Shown here: positions 1-8,834 of the stretch, piece after piece | Layout: each line of letters opens with the position of its first letter | Position numbering within the stretch: the first letter of the stretch is position 1 | Assembly (NCBI GenBank): GCA_035260545.1 | Contig: DATFUZ010000063.1 | Coordinates: 1 to 43,206 of the forward strand | Length of the DNA stretch: 43,206 bases | From: DATDDB01 sp035260545 | Lineage (GTDB): Bacteria > Pseudomonadota > Gammaproteobacteria > Burkholderiales > Gallionellaceae | Direction of reading: 5' to 3' | The notes under the pieces: model-generated | The model's input: only the letters and a program-made list of their open reading frames with translations | Databases searched by the model: none | Told to the model about the DNA's origin: nothing | Program-made: the position numbers and the translations under genes

Positions 1-1167
1 TACCTCGCGTTCCTTGCGGAGTATCCGCAGGTGCTGCCCCGACTCGTGCACCTCATCGCCGCCAGCGCATGGGCGGCCGCCTACCTGGCTCAGCATCCCA
101 TCCTGCTCGACGAACTGCTCGACGCAGGCGAAATCTACCAGCCGCCGGACTGGGCCGCGCTGGACCAGGCGCTGGCAGCGCAACTGGCGGAATGCGGCGC
201 GGACATGGAACGCCAGATGGATGCCTTGCGCCAGTTCCAGCACAGCCAGTCGTTCCGTTTGCTGGCCATGGACCTGCAGGGGCTGCTGCCGCTCGAAAAG
301 CTCAGCGATCACCTGTCCGACCTTGCCGATATGATCCTGCGCCACGTCATCCCGCTGTGCTGGAACAGTCTTGCCACCCGTCACCGCGACATGCCGCGCT
401 TCGCCATCATCGCCTACGGCAAGCTGGGCGGGCGCGAACTGGGCTATGCCTCGGATCTGGACCTGATCTTCCTGTACGACGATGACATGCCGGATGCCGG
501 CGTGACTTATGCCAACCTCGGCAAGCGCATCAACGCCATGCTTTCCAGCTATACGGCCTCGGGCCGGCTGTACGAGGTGGATCTGCGGCTGCGCCCGAAT
601 GGCGAAAGCGGTCTGCTGGTCAGTTCCACTGCGGCATTTGCCGAATACCAGCGCCAGCACGCCTGGACCTGGGAACACCAGGCGCTGACCCGCGCCCGCT
701 TCTGCGCGGGCGATACGGACATCGGCGGCTGGTTCGAGCAACTGCGCGCGGACGTGCTGCGGCTGCCGCGAGAGGCGGCGAAGCTGCGCGAGGAGATCGC
801 GGCGATGCGCGAGAAGATGCGCGAGGGCCACCGCAACCGCACGGACCTTTTCGACATCAAGCACGATGCGGGCGGCATGGTGGACATCGAATTCATCGTA
901 CAGTACCTCGTGCTCGCCCATGCCCACGCGCAGCCGCGCCTCAGCGCGAACATCGGCAATCTGGCACTGCTTGGCCTGGCTGGCGAAATCGGCCTGGTGG
1001 ACGCGGCGCTGGCCGCCAGGACCGGCGAAATCTACCGGGCGCTACGCGTTATCCAGCACAGGATGCGCCTGAACAACGAGGAACCATGCAGGATTCCGCC
1101 CGGCGAAGTGGATATAACCCCGGCGATAACTCTCTGGAATAGGCTATTTAATTCGGCCACGCCTTGA
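1..1167 (+). CDS. glnE: Glutamine synthetase adenylyltransferase GlnE, C-terminal part (5' truncated by window edge)
   Basis: The frame is open from base 1 and ends with TGA at 1165-1167, so only about 388 C-terminal residues of a roughly 900-residue protein are present. GlnE adenylylates and deadenylylates glutamine synthetase in response to PII signals and so tunes nitrogen assimilation. The visible part contains the C-terminal nucleotidyltransferase domain: the signature YGKLGGRELGYASDLDL followed by an acidic YDDD stretch (about bases 415-490), the RLRPNGESGLL motif, and a GGMVDIEFIVQYL motif near base 880. In the E. coli enzyme this domain carries the adenylylating activity. The protein ends normally with a short tail (LWNRLF). 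Nothing suggests a frameshift. Confidence 0.95.
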   Translation, partial: YLAFLAEYPQVLPRLVHLIAASAWAAAYLAQHPILLDELLDAGEIYQPPDWAALDQALAAQLAECGADMERQMDALRQFQHSQSFRLLAMDLQGLLPLEKLSDHLSDLADMILRHVIPLCWNSLATRHRDMPRFAIIAYGKLGGRELGYASDLDLIFLYDDDMPDAGVTYANLGKRINAMLSSYTASGRLYEVDLRLRPNGESGLLVSSTAAFAEYQRQHAWTWEHQALTRARFCAGDTDIGGWFEQLRADVLRLPREAAKLREEIAAMREKMREGHRNRTDLFDIKHDAGGMVDIEFIVQYLVLAHAHAQPRLSANIGNLALLGLAGEIGLVDAALAARTGEIYRALRVIQHRMRLNNEEPCRIPPGEVDITPAITLWNRLFNSATP

Positions 1168-1365
1168 TCCAGAACACCCCACGCATCCCATGACCGCGCG
1201 CCGCAGGATCACGCACCATGAATGCGGTACGGAATAGCTAACGGAAACTAAACGAGAATCGCGCCCGGGATCGAACGCCTGCCGGCCAGCGAGTGCCCCA
1301 GAGAGATCACGAACCAGACCGATGCGAACTGCCCGGACTCGACGGGGTGACCGCGTGCGGCGGGC

Positions 1366-1896
1366 CTAGTCGCCGCGCACGAACACACCTTTGGCATCGG
1401 GTGCATGCGCCATGACATGCTCGAGTGCCTGCGGGGTGAGCGGGCCTTCGTGGCGCCCCACCCGCTTGCCCGAGGGATCGTAAAGAAAGCTGGTGGGCAG
1501 CCCTGACAGTTCGCCGAATTCGCTGCTGATGTCGTCATTCCCCAACACCACAGGATAAGCGAGTTTCTGCTTGTTCACCACCGCCAGCACGTCTGCGTCG
1601 TTGCGGTACATGACCGCCACGCCAATCACCTGGAGATCGCGATGCTTCCGCTGCATGGCGCTGAATCCGGGCATTTCGGCCAGGCAGGGCGGACACCACG
1701 GCGCCCAGAAGTTGACCAGCACCCACTTGCCCTTCTCATGCGCCAGGGTATGGGAAACGCCGCGGGTATCCTTCAGCGTCCAGCCGCCTGCCAGCGCGGA
1801 TTGCGCCGCAAACAGTGCGGACAACAGCAGAGCGAGGTGCAATGCGGAACGGATGGCATGAGGGGCAGGACTGCGCAGCGAAGCGATGAAATTCAT
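1366..1896 (-). CDS. TlpA-family periplasmic thiol-disulfide oxidoreductase
   Basis: A 176-residue protein starting at the ATG at 1894-1896. It has an N-terminal signal peptide (basic MNFIASLRS, then a hydrophobic core ending LFAAQSALAGG) and a thioredoxin fold with the active site WCPPC near residue 68 and the cis-proline loop LPTSFLYD near residue 134. TlpA/ResA-type proteins reduce disulfides in the periplasm, for example during cytochrome c or copper-centre maturation; the actual client cannot be told from sequence. It lies 107 bp downstream of cysN on the same strand and may be read through from the sulfur operon, but the gap also leaves room for its own promoter. The Shine-Dalgarno is weak (GGGAG about 11 bases upstream). 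Confidence 0.88.
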   Translation of the reverse strand: MNFIASLRSPAPHAIRSALHLALLLSALFAAQSALAGGWTLKDTRGVSHTLAHEKGKWVLVNFWAPWCPPCLAEMPGFSAMQRKHRDLQVIGVAVMYRNDADVLAVVNKQKLAYPVVLGNDDISSEFGELSGLPTSFLYDPSGKRVGRHEGPLTPQALEHVMAHAPDAKGVFVRGD

Positions 1897-2003
1897 GGGT
1901 AAGCGGGCTCCCGTCGGGCCGGCGGTGCCGGCGGAGAATGGACAGCAGCCACCACTATACCGAAATTTCCCCGCCCCGGAAACGCCGTGTGCGGCAGGCG
2001 CCG

Positions 2004-3257
2004 TCAGACGATCATGCCGGCGCCCACAGTATTGTTGGTCGCCTCGTCTATGACGATAAAGCTGCCGGTGGCACGGTCGACGTCGTAGCGGTCAAACACC
2101 AGCGGCTGCTGCACCTTGATCGCCACCCGGGCAATGTCGTTCATATCGAGCCGGTCTGCCGCAACCCGCTCCAGTGTATTCACGTCCACACGGTAATCAA
2201 GGCGCGAGAACACGCTCTTCACCGTGCGAGTGGTGTGCTTGACCAGGTACTTGCGGCTTTTGTCGAGCGGCTCCTCCGACAGCCAGCACAGCGTGGCCTC
2301 GAACGCCTTCTCCACCCTGGCAGCGTGCGCACCGCCCTTCACCAGCATATCACCGCGCGAAATGTCAATCTCGTCCTCCAGCGTGAGAGTGATCGACTGC
2401 GGCGCGCTGGCCGTGAGCAGGTCGCCGTCATAGGTGTAGATGCGCTTCACGCGGCTGGTAAGCCCTGAAGGCAGGACGGTGATCTCGTCGCCCACCGCCA
2501 CCTCACCGGCCTCGATACGCCCGGCGAAGCCGCGGAAGTCGTGGTGCTCCTCGGTCTGCGGCCGGCATACCCATTGCACCGGATAGCGGAAATCGCGGGT
2601 GTTCACATCGTGGTCGATGTGCAGGGCTTCCAGCAGCTCCAGCAGCGCCGGCCCGATGTACCAGTCCATGGCCGCGCTCTTCTCCACCACGTTGTCGCCG
2701 TTCAGGGCCGACAGCGGGATGTAGTGCACGTCGTGCAGGTCTAGCTGTTCCGCAAAACGCTTGTATTCGCCCACAATCTCCTCGAAGCGCTGCTTCGAGT
2801 ATTCCACCATGTCCATCTTGTTCACTGCCAGCACCACGTGCGGCACACCCAGTAGGCTGGCCAGGTAGGAATGGCGCCGGGTCTGTGTAAGCACGCCCTT
2901 GCGCGCATCCACCAGGATGATGGCGAGGTTGGCCGTGGACGCCGCGGTCACCATGTTGCGCGTGTATTGCTCATGGCCCGGCGTGTCGCCGATGATGAAT
3001 TTGCGCTTAGGTGTGGCGAAATAGCGGTAGGCCACGTCTATGGTGATGCCCTGCTCGCGCTCGGCCTGCAGGCCGTCGGTGAGCAGCGACAAGTCCACCG
3101 CGCTCATGCCGCGCTTCTCGCTGGTCCGGGCAATGGCCGAAAACTGGTCCTCGAAGATCGATTTCGAATCGTGCAGCAGACGGCCGATCAGCGTGCTCTT
3201 GCCGTCGTCCACGGAGCCCGCGGTGATGAAACGCAATAACTGAATTTCGGTGCTCAT
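2004..3257 (-). CDS. cysN: Sulfate adenylyltransferase subunit 1 (ATP sulfurylase GTPase) CysN
   Basis: A 417-residue GTPase that drives synthesis of adenosine 5'-phosphosulfate (APS) by CysD. Translation-factor-type motifs are present: P-loop GSVDDGKST near residue 14, DTPGHEQY near residue 91, and NKMD near residue 145, followed by elongation-factor-like beta-barrel domains. The length fits stand-alone CysN; there is no C-terminal APS kinase (CysC) fusion as seen in NodQ-type proteins. The ATG abuts the TAA of cysD with no spacer, and a purine-rich GGAAGGG inside the end of cysD serves as ribosome binding site, so the two subunits are translationally coupled. It is the last sulfate-reduction gene of the operon. 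Confidence 0.97.
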   Translation of the reverse strand: MSTEIQLLRFITAGSVDDGKSTLIGRLLHDSKSIFEDQFSAIARTSEKRGMSAVDLSLLTDGLQAEREQGITIDVAYRYFATPKRKFIIGDTPGHEQYTRNMVTAASTANLAIILVDARKGVLTQTRRHSYLASLLGVPHVVLAVNKMDMVEYSKQRFEEIVGEYKRFAEQLDLHDVHYIPLSALNGDNVVEKSAAMDWYIGPALLELLEALHIDHDVNTRDFRYPVQWVCRPQTEEHHDFRGFAGRIEAGEVAVGDEITVLPSGLTSRVKRIYTYDGDLLTASAPQSITLTLEDEIDISRGDMLVKGGAHAARVEKAFEATLCWLSEEPLDKSRKYLVKHTTRTVKSVFSRLDYRVDVNTLERVAADRLDMNDIARVAIKVQQPLVFDRYDVDRATGSFIVIDEATNNTVGAGMIV

Positions 3258-4184
3258 TTAGAAATACCCTTCCTTCTTGCGAAGCTCCATGGATGCTTCG
3301 GATGTCTGGTCGTCAAGCCGGGTTGCCCCGCGCTCGGTGATGCGCGTGGCGGCGGTCTCTTCGATGATCTCGCGCACGCAGCAAGCAGTGGATTCCACCG
3401 GCGCGGTGCAGGTCATGTCGCCCACGGTGCGAAAGCGCACCGACACGGCCTCGACCTGCTCGCCCGGCTTGGGCTGCACGAGGTGCGAGACCGGCACCAG
3501 TTGCCCGTTGCGGCGGATGACCTCACGCTCATGCGCATAGTAGATGCTGGGAATATGCAGGCTTTCGCGCGCTATGTATTGCCAGATGTCAAGCTCGGTC
3601 CAGTTGGAGATGGGGAATACGCGGATATTCTCGCCCGCATGCACCCGGGTGTTGTACACATCCCATAGCTCGGGGCGCTGGTTCTTGGGATCCCACTGGC
3701 CGAATTCGTCGCGGAAGGAGAAGATGCGCTCCTTGGCGCGCGCCTTTTCCTCGTCGCGGCGCGCGCCGCCCATGCAGGCATCGAAGCCGAACTCCTCGAT
3801 CGTCTCCAGCAGCGTCACGGACTGGTAGGGATTGCGCGGCTTGCTCTCGTCCTTGATCACAATGCTGCCGCGCTTGATGGAATCTTCCAGCGAGCGCACG
3901 ATCAGCCGCTCTCCCAGGTCCTGCGCCAGCTTGTCGCGGCAGGCGATCACTTCCGGGAAGTTGTGCTCGGTGTCGATGTGCACCAGCGGAAAGGGGAACT
4001 TCGCCGGCCGGAATGCCTTTTCCGCCAGGCGCAGCATGACGATGGAGTCCTTGCCGCCGGAAAACAGCAACGCGGGATTTTTGCACTCTGCCGCGACCTC
4101 GCGCATGATGTGGATGGATTCGCTCTCCAGCGCGTCCAGGTGCGTGAAAGCATGCTTGTTCATGTTGTTTTCAACCAGTTTCAT
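3258..4184 (-). CDS. cysD: Sulfate adenylyltransferase subunit 2 CysD
   Basis: The catalytic subunit of heterodimeric ATP sulfurylase (ATP + sulfate to APS + pyrophosphate), 308 residues. It has the PP-loop ATP pyrophosphatase motif SGGKDSIVML near residue 42, GGARRDEEKARAKER near residue 140, and the family C-terminus SMELRKKEGYF. The ATG at 4182-4184 is preferred because GGGAA lies just upstream; a second ATG at 4161-4163 (MNKHAF) is also possible and would give a length nearer the typical 301-302 residues. It sits 27 bp after cysH and directly abuts cysN. Confidence 0.97.
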   Translation of the reverse strand: MKLVENNMNKHAFTHLDALESESIHIMREVAAECKNPALLFSGGKDSIVMLRLAEKAFRPAKFPFPLVHIDTEHNFPEVIACRDKLAQDLGERLIVRSLEDSIKRGSIVIKDESKPRNPYQSVTLLETIEEFGFDACMGGARRDEEKARAKERIFSFRDEFGQWDPKNQRPELWDVYNTRVHAGENIRVFPISNWTELDIWQYIARESLHIPSIYYAHEREVIRRNGQLVPVSHLVQPKPGEQVEAVSVRFRTVGDMTCTAPVESTACCVREIIEETAATRITERGATRLDDQTSEASMELRKKEGYF

Positions 4185-4211
4185 AATCGTTCCCAGTGTT
4201 TCTTCGCCACC

Positions 4212-4940
4212 TCATGCCACGCGGACGGTCTGCCTCACCGGCGTCGCCTGCGTGACATGCAGCCCGCACTCCTTGCCCTCCGGGTGTTCCCACCACCACC
4301 TTCCGGCGCGTATATCCTCGCCGGGCGTGATGGCCCGCGTGCAGGGTGCGCAGCCTATGCTGGGATAGAAACGGTCGTGCAGCGCGTTGTACGGCACGCC
4401 GTGCTCCCGGATGTAGCCCCACACGTCGTCGTGTGTCCAGTCCAGCAGCGGGTTGAACTTTTGCAAGCCGTTGTCCTTGTCGAAAGCGGAGACCGCAAGG
4501 CCGGCACGCGTAACCGCCTGATCGCGCCGCATTCCGGTAACCCACGCCCGCTTGCCGTTCAGCGCGCGCTTGAGCGGCTCGACCTTGCGCACGTAGCAGC
4601 AGCGTTTGCGATTCTCGACGCTCTCGTAAAAGGCGTTGACCCCGTATCGTGTGGTATATCGCTCGATCAGCGCGGCATCCGGAAAATAGACCTGGAGCCG
4701 TACCCCGTAATGCGCATGCACGGCATGCATCAGGTCATAGGTGTCCTGCGGCAGGCGGCCGGTGTCCAGGGTGAATATGGAGATATTCTCCCTCTGTTGC
4801 ACCGGCAGCCGTTTCGCAATCAGATCGGTCAGCACCATGTCTTCCGCACCCAGGCTGTTGGCGAAGCCCACCGGCGCATAGGCGCTTGCCGCCTGTTCCA
4901 GCGCGGCAAGCGCGCCCGCTATCTTGTCGTCCAGCGTCAT
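4212..4940 (-). CDS. cysH: Assimilatory APS reductase CysH (4Fe-4S type)
   Basis: A 242-residue phosphoadenylyl/adenylyl-sulfate reductase. The start at 4938-4940 (MTLDDK) is chosen because it overlaps the TGA of the sulfite reductase as ATGA; the frame stays open further upstream but that part is antisense-like sequence without similarity. Four cysteines, as a CC pair in KRCCYVRK and CxxC in GCAPCTR, are the ligands of the [4Fe-4S] cluster that marks APS-specific reductases; enzymes using PAPS lack them. This fits the absence of an APS kinase in the operon. Sulfite is passed to the neighbouring sulfite reductase. Confidence 0.95.
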   Translation of the reverse strand: MTLDDKIAGALAALEQAASAYAPVGFANSLGAEDMVLTDLIAKRLPVQQRENISIFTLDTGRLPQDTYDLMHAVHAHYGVRLQVYFPDAALIERYTTRYGVNAFYESVENRKRCCYVRKVEPLKRALNGKRAWVTGMRRDQAVTRAGLAVSAFDKDNGLQKFNPLLDWTHDDVWGYIREHGVPYNALHDRFYPSIGCAPCTRAITPGEDIRAGRWWWEHPEGKECGLHVTQATPVRQTVRVA

Positions 4941-6979
4941 GTCAGCGCTCCTTCCGGCAGGGCTTCCGCCAAATCCAACTGCCCATCCTGGGCGACGCAG
5001 AAGCGGGCAACCTTCACAGTCCAGGCGTCCACGGCACGGTTCAGCGGGGCAAGTGCAGCCTCGTCGGGCTCCTCCAATGCATCCAGCCCTGCCGCAACGC
5101 GACTGAACTCGTCCGCAAGCTCGGTCAACCCATGGTGCAGCATCCGGGCCGCGAATTGTGTCACGTCCTGCTGGTGCATGCCGTCCAGCAACTGGATCAG
5201 CCCCGCGCCCAGCACGCGCAGGATGGCCTCGCTGCACTGCGCGGCCTCAGCGTACTTGCGCTGAAACATGAGGGCCCGGCGATATTCGCGCTCGTGGGCC
5301 GCCTCGAAGAAGCTGGCACCGATCTGCACCTGGCTCGCCCCTGCGCATTCACCGCCGCCGAAATTCAGCACGCGGAATTCGTCCGCCGCACCGTGATCGC
5401 GCATGACCGCATCGACTTCCTCCGGCCGGACCTCGACAATATCGGCGAGCAGTTTGCTGAAGTATCCATCCTCCTGCCCGCGCGCCCAGGCAAAAAAGCG
5501 CGTTTCCCCGCTCGCCGCATACGCCTGCTCGACGCGCGCGAGGGCCTGCGTCACACGCGCCGCGGGCACCGATGGTCCCTTGATGCCCAGCTTGCCGTTG
5601 CCCATGCCGCTGCCACCGAAATAGGTCTGGTAATGCGGCACCAGCTTGCCGTGCAGGCGGCGCCCCTCGCCGTAGATGCCGATATCGCCGGTCTCCGGCT
5701 GGGCGCAGCCGTTCTGGCAGCCGGATACGCGAATGCTGATGTCCTTCACGCCGCCGGACAGCTTGGGTGCGACGAGTGTGCTGGAGGTGATGCCCAGCCG
5801 GCAGGTGGAACTGCCTGGGCAGGCGACCACGTTGTCGCCGGTTATCGGCTCACGCAGTCCCAGCGCGGCGAAGCCGTCGCGCAGCGCGGTCAGGCTTTCC
5901 TGCGGCACGTCGGGAATGATCAGGTTCTGGTCCTGGGTGGTATGGGCAAACGCAAGGTCTGCCGCTGTCAACAGCCGCGCGATTCCGCGCAACTGGACGA
6001 TGCTCAGCTCACCCAGCGGCACGCTGAGCGGCAGCACGAACCGGCCCGGCTGGTGCTGACGGAACAGCCAGCGCGGCGCCCCCTGCCCCGGCGCGGGCAC
6101 ATCTTCGGCCTGCCGCCACACGCCCTTGGGATGCGGCTTGCCGGCAAGGGCCTCGCGCGTGCGCGCAAACTCTTCGCGGTATTTTTCGCGGAAGCCGTCC
6201 GCACCAAAGCGCTCGACCAGGAACTTGATGCGCGACTTCGCGCGTTTGGTACGATCCGAATACTTGTTGTGCAGTGTAACCAGCGCCTCCAGCGCGAACA
6301 GCACCTCCTGCTCCGGCACGAAGGCATCGACCACGATGGCCTCGTGCGGCTTGTGCCCGAGACCGCCGCCCGCCTTCAGGACGAACCCGGGCTGGCCGGC
6401 ACGCACCGTAGCGATCAGACCGGCATCATGCAGCAGGGACTGCGCGCAATCCGACCCACAGCCGGAGAAGGCAATCTTGAACTTGCGCGGCATCTGCTGG
6501 GTGAGCGGATTGCGCAGGAAATGGCGCATGACCCCATCCACGTGCACGCCCACATCGACGTGCTCGCGCGGGCACACGCCGGCCAGTGGGCAGGCCGTGA
6601 TGTTGCGTATCGTGTTGCTGCAGGCCTCGCGCGTGGTCAGCCCGGCTTCCGCGAGGCGGCGCATCGCATCCGGCGTCCTCTCCAGCGGAATGTAGTGGAT
6701 CTGGATGGACTGGCGCGTAGTGATGTTGGCATGGCCCACTTGCGCATGCGCTTGCGTCACATCCGCCAGCGCTTCGAACTGAGACGGCGTGATGCGTCCG
6801 CCCGGCACCTTGACGCGCAGCATGTTGACCCCTTCCTGACGCTGTCCGTAGACGCCCAATTGCAGGCGCAAGGCTGTAAAGCGGTCGGTGTCGATCGCGC
6901 CGTCCAGGAATTCGCGCAGGGTTTCCTCAAACGAATCGATCTCGTCAAGGTTTGCCAGATTGGTTGTCCTCATGTCCAT
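4937..6979 (-). CDS. Siroheme nitrite/sulfite reductase (CysI-like) with C-terminal extension
   Basis: A 680-residue ferredoxin-type sulfite/nitrite reductase. Two duplicated halves are visible; the metal-binding motifs CPGSSTC and SGCQNGC (C-x5-C and C-x3-C) that hold the [4Fe-4S] cluster coupled to siroheme lie in the second half. Substrate-site sequences TTRQSIQIHY and GCGSDC occur in the first half. The cluster with cysH, cysD and cysN argues for sulfite as substrate. About 133 residues (548-680) extend past the catalytic part as an apparently all-helical region rich in Ala, Glu and Arg. The start at 6977-6979 follows GAGGAC; an in-frame ATG 6 bases later is an alternative. No flavoprotein partner (cysJ) is in the window. 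Confidence 0.93.
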   Translation of the reverse strand: MDMRTTNLANLDEIDSFEETLREFLDGAIDTDRFTALRLQLGVYGQRQEGVNMLRVKVPGGRITPSQFEALADVTQAHAQVGHANITTRQSIQIHYIPLERTPDAMRRLAEAGLTTREACSNTIRNITACPLAGVCPREHVDVGVHVDGVMRHFLRNPLTQQMPRKFKIAFSGCGSDCAQSLLHDAGLIATVRAGQPGFVLKAGGGLGHKPHEAIVVDAFVPEQEVLFALEALVTLHNKYSDRTKRAKSRIKFLVERFGADGFREKYREEFARTREALAGKPHPKGVWRQAEDVPAPGQGAPRWLFRQHQPGRFVLPLSVPLGELSIVQLRGIARLLTAADLAFAHTTQDQNLIIPDVPQESLTALRDGFAALGLREPITGDNVVACPGSSTCRLGITSSTLVAPKLSGGVKDISIRVSGCQNGCAQPETGDIGIYGEGRRLHGKLVPHYQTYFGGSGMGNGKLGIKGPSVPAARVTQALARVEQAYAASGETRFFAWARGQEDGYFSKLLADIVEVRPEEVDAVMRDHGAADEFRVLNFGGGECAGASQVQIGASFFEAAHEREYRRALMFQRKYAEAAQCSEAILRVLGAGLIQLLDGMHQQDVTQFAARMLHHGLTELADEFSRVAAGLDALEEPDEAALAPLNRAVDAWTVKVARFCVAQDGQLDLAEALPEGALT

Positions 6980-7000
6980 GTTTCAGTCCTCAGAGTATTG

Positions 7001-7783
7001 CTATGCAAATGCCACGCGCCCGCCAACCAGTAGCAGCATCGCCGCCAGCAGTGGACGCAGAATCCGTTCGGGTATCCTGATCCCGACATGGCTGCCCAGC
7101 CAGATCCCGGGCAGGGACCCCAGCAGCAGGCTGCCCAGCAGCCCGAAGTCCACGCTGCCGATGGCGACGTGACCCAGGCCCGCGATTAGCGTCAGCGGCA
7201 CGGCGTGCGCGATGTCGGTGCCGACGATGCGTGCGGCCGGCGTGCGCGGATAAAGTACCTGCAGCAGCACCACGCCGAGCGCGCCGGCGCCGACCGACGA
7301 AAGGGCCACCAGCACACCGAGCACGGCCCCGGCGCACACCGTGGCGCCCGGCAACAGCGCGGCAGGCGGCGCATACACCGCACCATCTGCGCCGGCAAGG
7401 CGCTTGCGCACGAAGGGCTTGGCCAGCAGCGCCAACGCGGTGAGCACCAGCGCCGCGCTCAGCACGCTGCTGATCAGCGTCCTCAGGCTGCGCTCGTCGA
7501 GTTGAATCCGATGCAGCAGCCACACGCTCAACAAGGCCGCCGGCACGCTGCCCGCCGCCAGCAGGCGGACAACCTTCCAGTCCACCGCGCCGTTGCGGCT
7601 GTGCGCCCAGCTGCCACCGAGCTTGGTCAGGGCGGCATACAGCAAGTCGGTACCGACGGCGGTCACCGGCGGAATGCCGAAGCCGAGCACGAGCAAGGGC
7701 GTCATCAGCGAACCGCCGCCGACGCCGGTAATCCCGACGATAAAACCGACGATGAAACCGGAAACCGTGTACAGCCCATCCAT
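7001..7783 (-). CDS. TauE/SafE-family sulfite exporter-type membrane protein
   Basis: About 260 residues with roughly eight hydrophobic segments and the family N-terminus GFIVGITGVGGGSLMTPLL, repeated in degenerate form in the second half (VLVALSSVGAGALGVVLL). TauE/SafE proteins move sulfite, sulfoacetate or related anions across the inner membrane. It is the first gene of the sulfur operon, 21 bp before the sulfite reductase, and diverges from a CysB-type regulator, so a role in moving sulfite or another sulfur anion is a reasonable inference. The ATG at 7781-7783 is preferred because AGAGG lies just upstream; an in-frame ATG at 7801 lacks such a site. Confidence 0.9.
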   Translation of the reverse strand: MDGLYTVSGFIVGFIVGITGVGGGSLMTPLLVLGFGIPPVTAVGTDLLYAALTKLGGSWAHSRNGAVDWKVVRLLAAGSVPAALLSVWLLHRIQLDERSLRTLISSVLSAALVLTALALLAKPFVRKRLAGADGAVYAPPAALLPGATVCAGAVLGVLVALSSVGAGALGVVLLQVLYPRTPAARIVGTDIAHAVPLTLIAGLGHVAIGSVDFGLLGSLLLGSLPGIWLGSHVGIRIPERILRPLLAAMLLLVGGRVAFA

Positions 7784-7829
7784 GTCTGCCTCTTCAACCA
7801 TGCTTCGGAATGAGGCGCATCGTAGCGGA

Positions 7830-7857
7830 TTGATATATGATTGAAAAATGGTATTAT
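7830..7857 (+). promoter_or_regulatory. Predicted sigma70 promoter of the cysB-like gene
   Basis: A -35 element TTGATA at 7830-7835 and a -10 element TATTAT at 7852-7857 are separated by 16 bases, in an AT-rich island unlike the GC-rich surroundings. The gene starts at 7890, leaving a leader of about 25 bases. The same 106-bp divergent region must also carry the promoter of the sulfur operon and is the likely binding site of the CysB-like protein. Confidence 0.6.
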
Positions 7858-7889
7858 GTTAGGTATATATAACTATAAGGAATAAGCGT

Positions 7890-8810
7890 ATGAACCTGCA
7901 GCAATTGCGCTATTTGCGCGAAGTGGTGCGGCGCGGACTGAAGATCTCGGATGCGGCGAATGCACTGTTTACCTCGCAGCCCGGGGTGAGCAAACAGATC
8001 AGACTGCTTGAAGATGAACTCGGCATGGAGATCTTCGTGCGCAACGGCAAGCGCATCGTCGCGGTCACCGAGCCCGGCCAGGCCATCATCGAGATTGCCG
8101 AGCGCATCCTGCATGAAACAGACAACCTCAAGCATGTGAGCGAGGAATTTCACGCGCAGGACAGCGGCACGCTGACCATCGCCACCACCCATACCCAGGC
8201 CCGCTACGCGCTGCCACCGGTGGTCAAGCAGTTCATCAAGCGCTATCCGCGGGTGCGCCTCAACCTGCACCAGGGGAACCCGACGCAGATCGCCGAGCAG
8301 GTGCTGGAAGGGGAGGCCGACATCGCCATCGCCACCGAAAGCCTGGCGCTGTACGACGAACTGGTGACCCTGCCCTGCTACGAGTGGCACCACTGCGTCA
8401 TCACGCCGCCGAAGCACCCTTTGCTGCAGGAAAAAGAACTGACCCTGGAAAAGCTTGCGCAGTTCCCCATCATTACCTACGACTTTGCGTTCAGCGGACG
8501 CGGCAAGATCAATGCAGCGTTCGAGGCCGAAGGCCTCAAGCCCAATGTAGTGCTCACCGCAATCGATGCGGATGTCATCAAAACCTACGTTGAACTGGGA
8601 CTGGGAATAGGCATCGTGGCGCACATGGCCTTCATTCCGGAACGCGACCGCCACCTGCGCATGATGGAGGCGCCCGGACTGTTCCAGCCCAGTACGACGC
8701 GCATCGCCATACGCAAGAACGAATACCTGCGCGGATACGCCTACGATTTCATCGAATTGTTTGCACCGCAGCTCGACCGGCGGACGGTGGCGGACGCTGT
8801 GCGCGACTGA
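7890..8810 (+). CDS. cysB: CysB-type LysR-family transcriptional regulator
   Basis: A 306-residue LysR regulator. The N-terminal winged helix-turn-helix (MNLQQLRYLREVVRRG through QIRLLEDELG) and the effector domain with the CysB/Cbl signature (TTHTQARYALPPVVKQF, YPRVRLNLHQGNPTQI) are clear. CysB senses O-acetylserine or N-acetylserine and activates sulfate assimilation genes. It is divergent from the TauE-sulfite reductase-cysHDN operon across 106 bp, the classic layout for a LysR protein controlling its neighbour. AAGGAATAAGCGT precedes the ATG. It is slightly shorter than the E. coli protein (324 residues); Cbl-type function cannot be excluded. Confidence 0.93.
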   Translation: MNLQQLRYLREVVRRGLKISDAANALFTSQPGVSKQIRLLEDELGMEIFVRNGKRIVAVTEPGQAIIEIAERILHETDNLKHVSEEFHAQDSGTLTIATTHTQARYALPPVVKQFIKRYPRVRLNLHQGNPTQIAEQVLEGEADIAIATESLALYDELVTLPCYEWHHCVITPPKHPLLQEKELTLEKLAQFPIITYDFAFSGRGKINAAFEAEGLKPNVVLTAIDADVIKTYVELGLGIGIVAHMAFIPERDRHLRMMEAPGLFQPSTTRIAIRKNEYLRGYAYDFIELFAPQLDRRTVADAVRD

Positions 8811-8834
8811 TGGCGCGTGTTGCGAGGGCTGCCT

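Noticed and set aside
1240..1345. tRNA-like GTTCGATCCC on the - strand near 1270
   Set aside because: The flanking bases do not pair as a T-stem and there is no acceptor or anticodon arm, so it is not a tRNA.
4886..7033. Long open frame (over 700 codons) on the + strand
   Set aside because: Antisense to the sulfite reductase and cysH genes, which have clear family motifs; long antisense frames are expected at this GC content.
6990..7523. 177-codon frame on the - strand overlapping the TauE gene
   Set aside because: Different reading frame of the TauE/SafE gene; Arg/Ala-rich and without hydrophobic segments.
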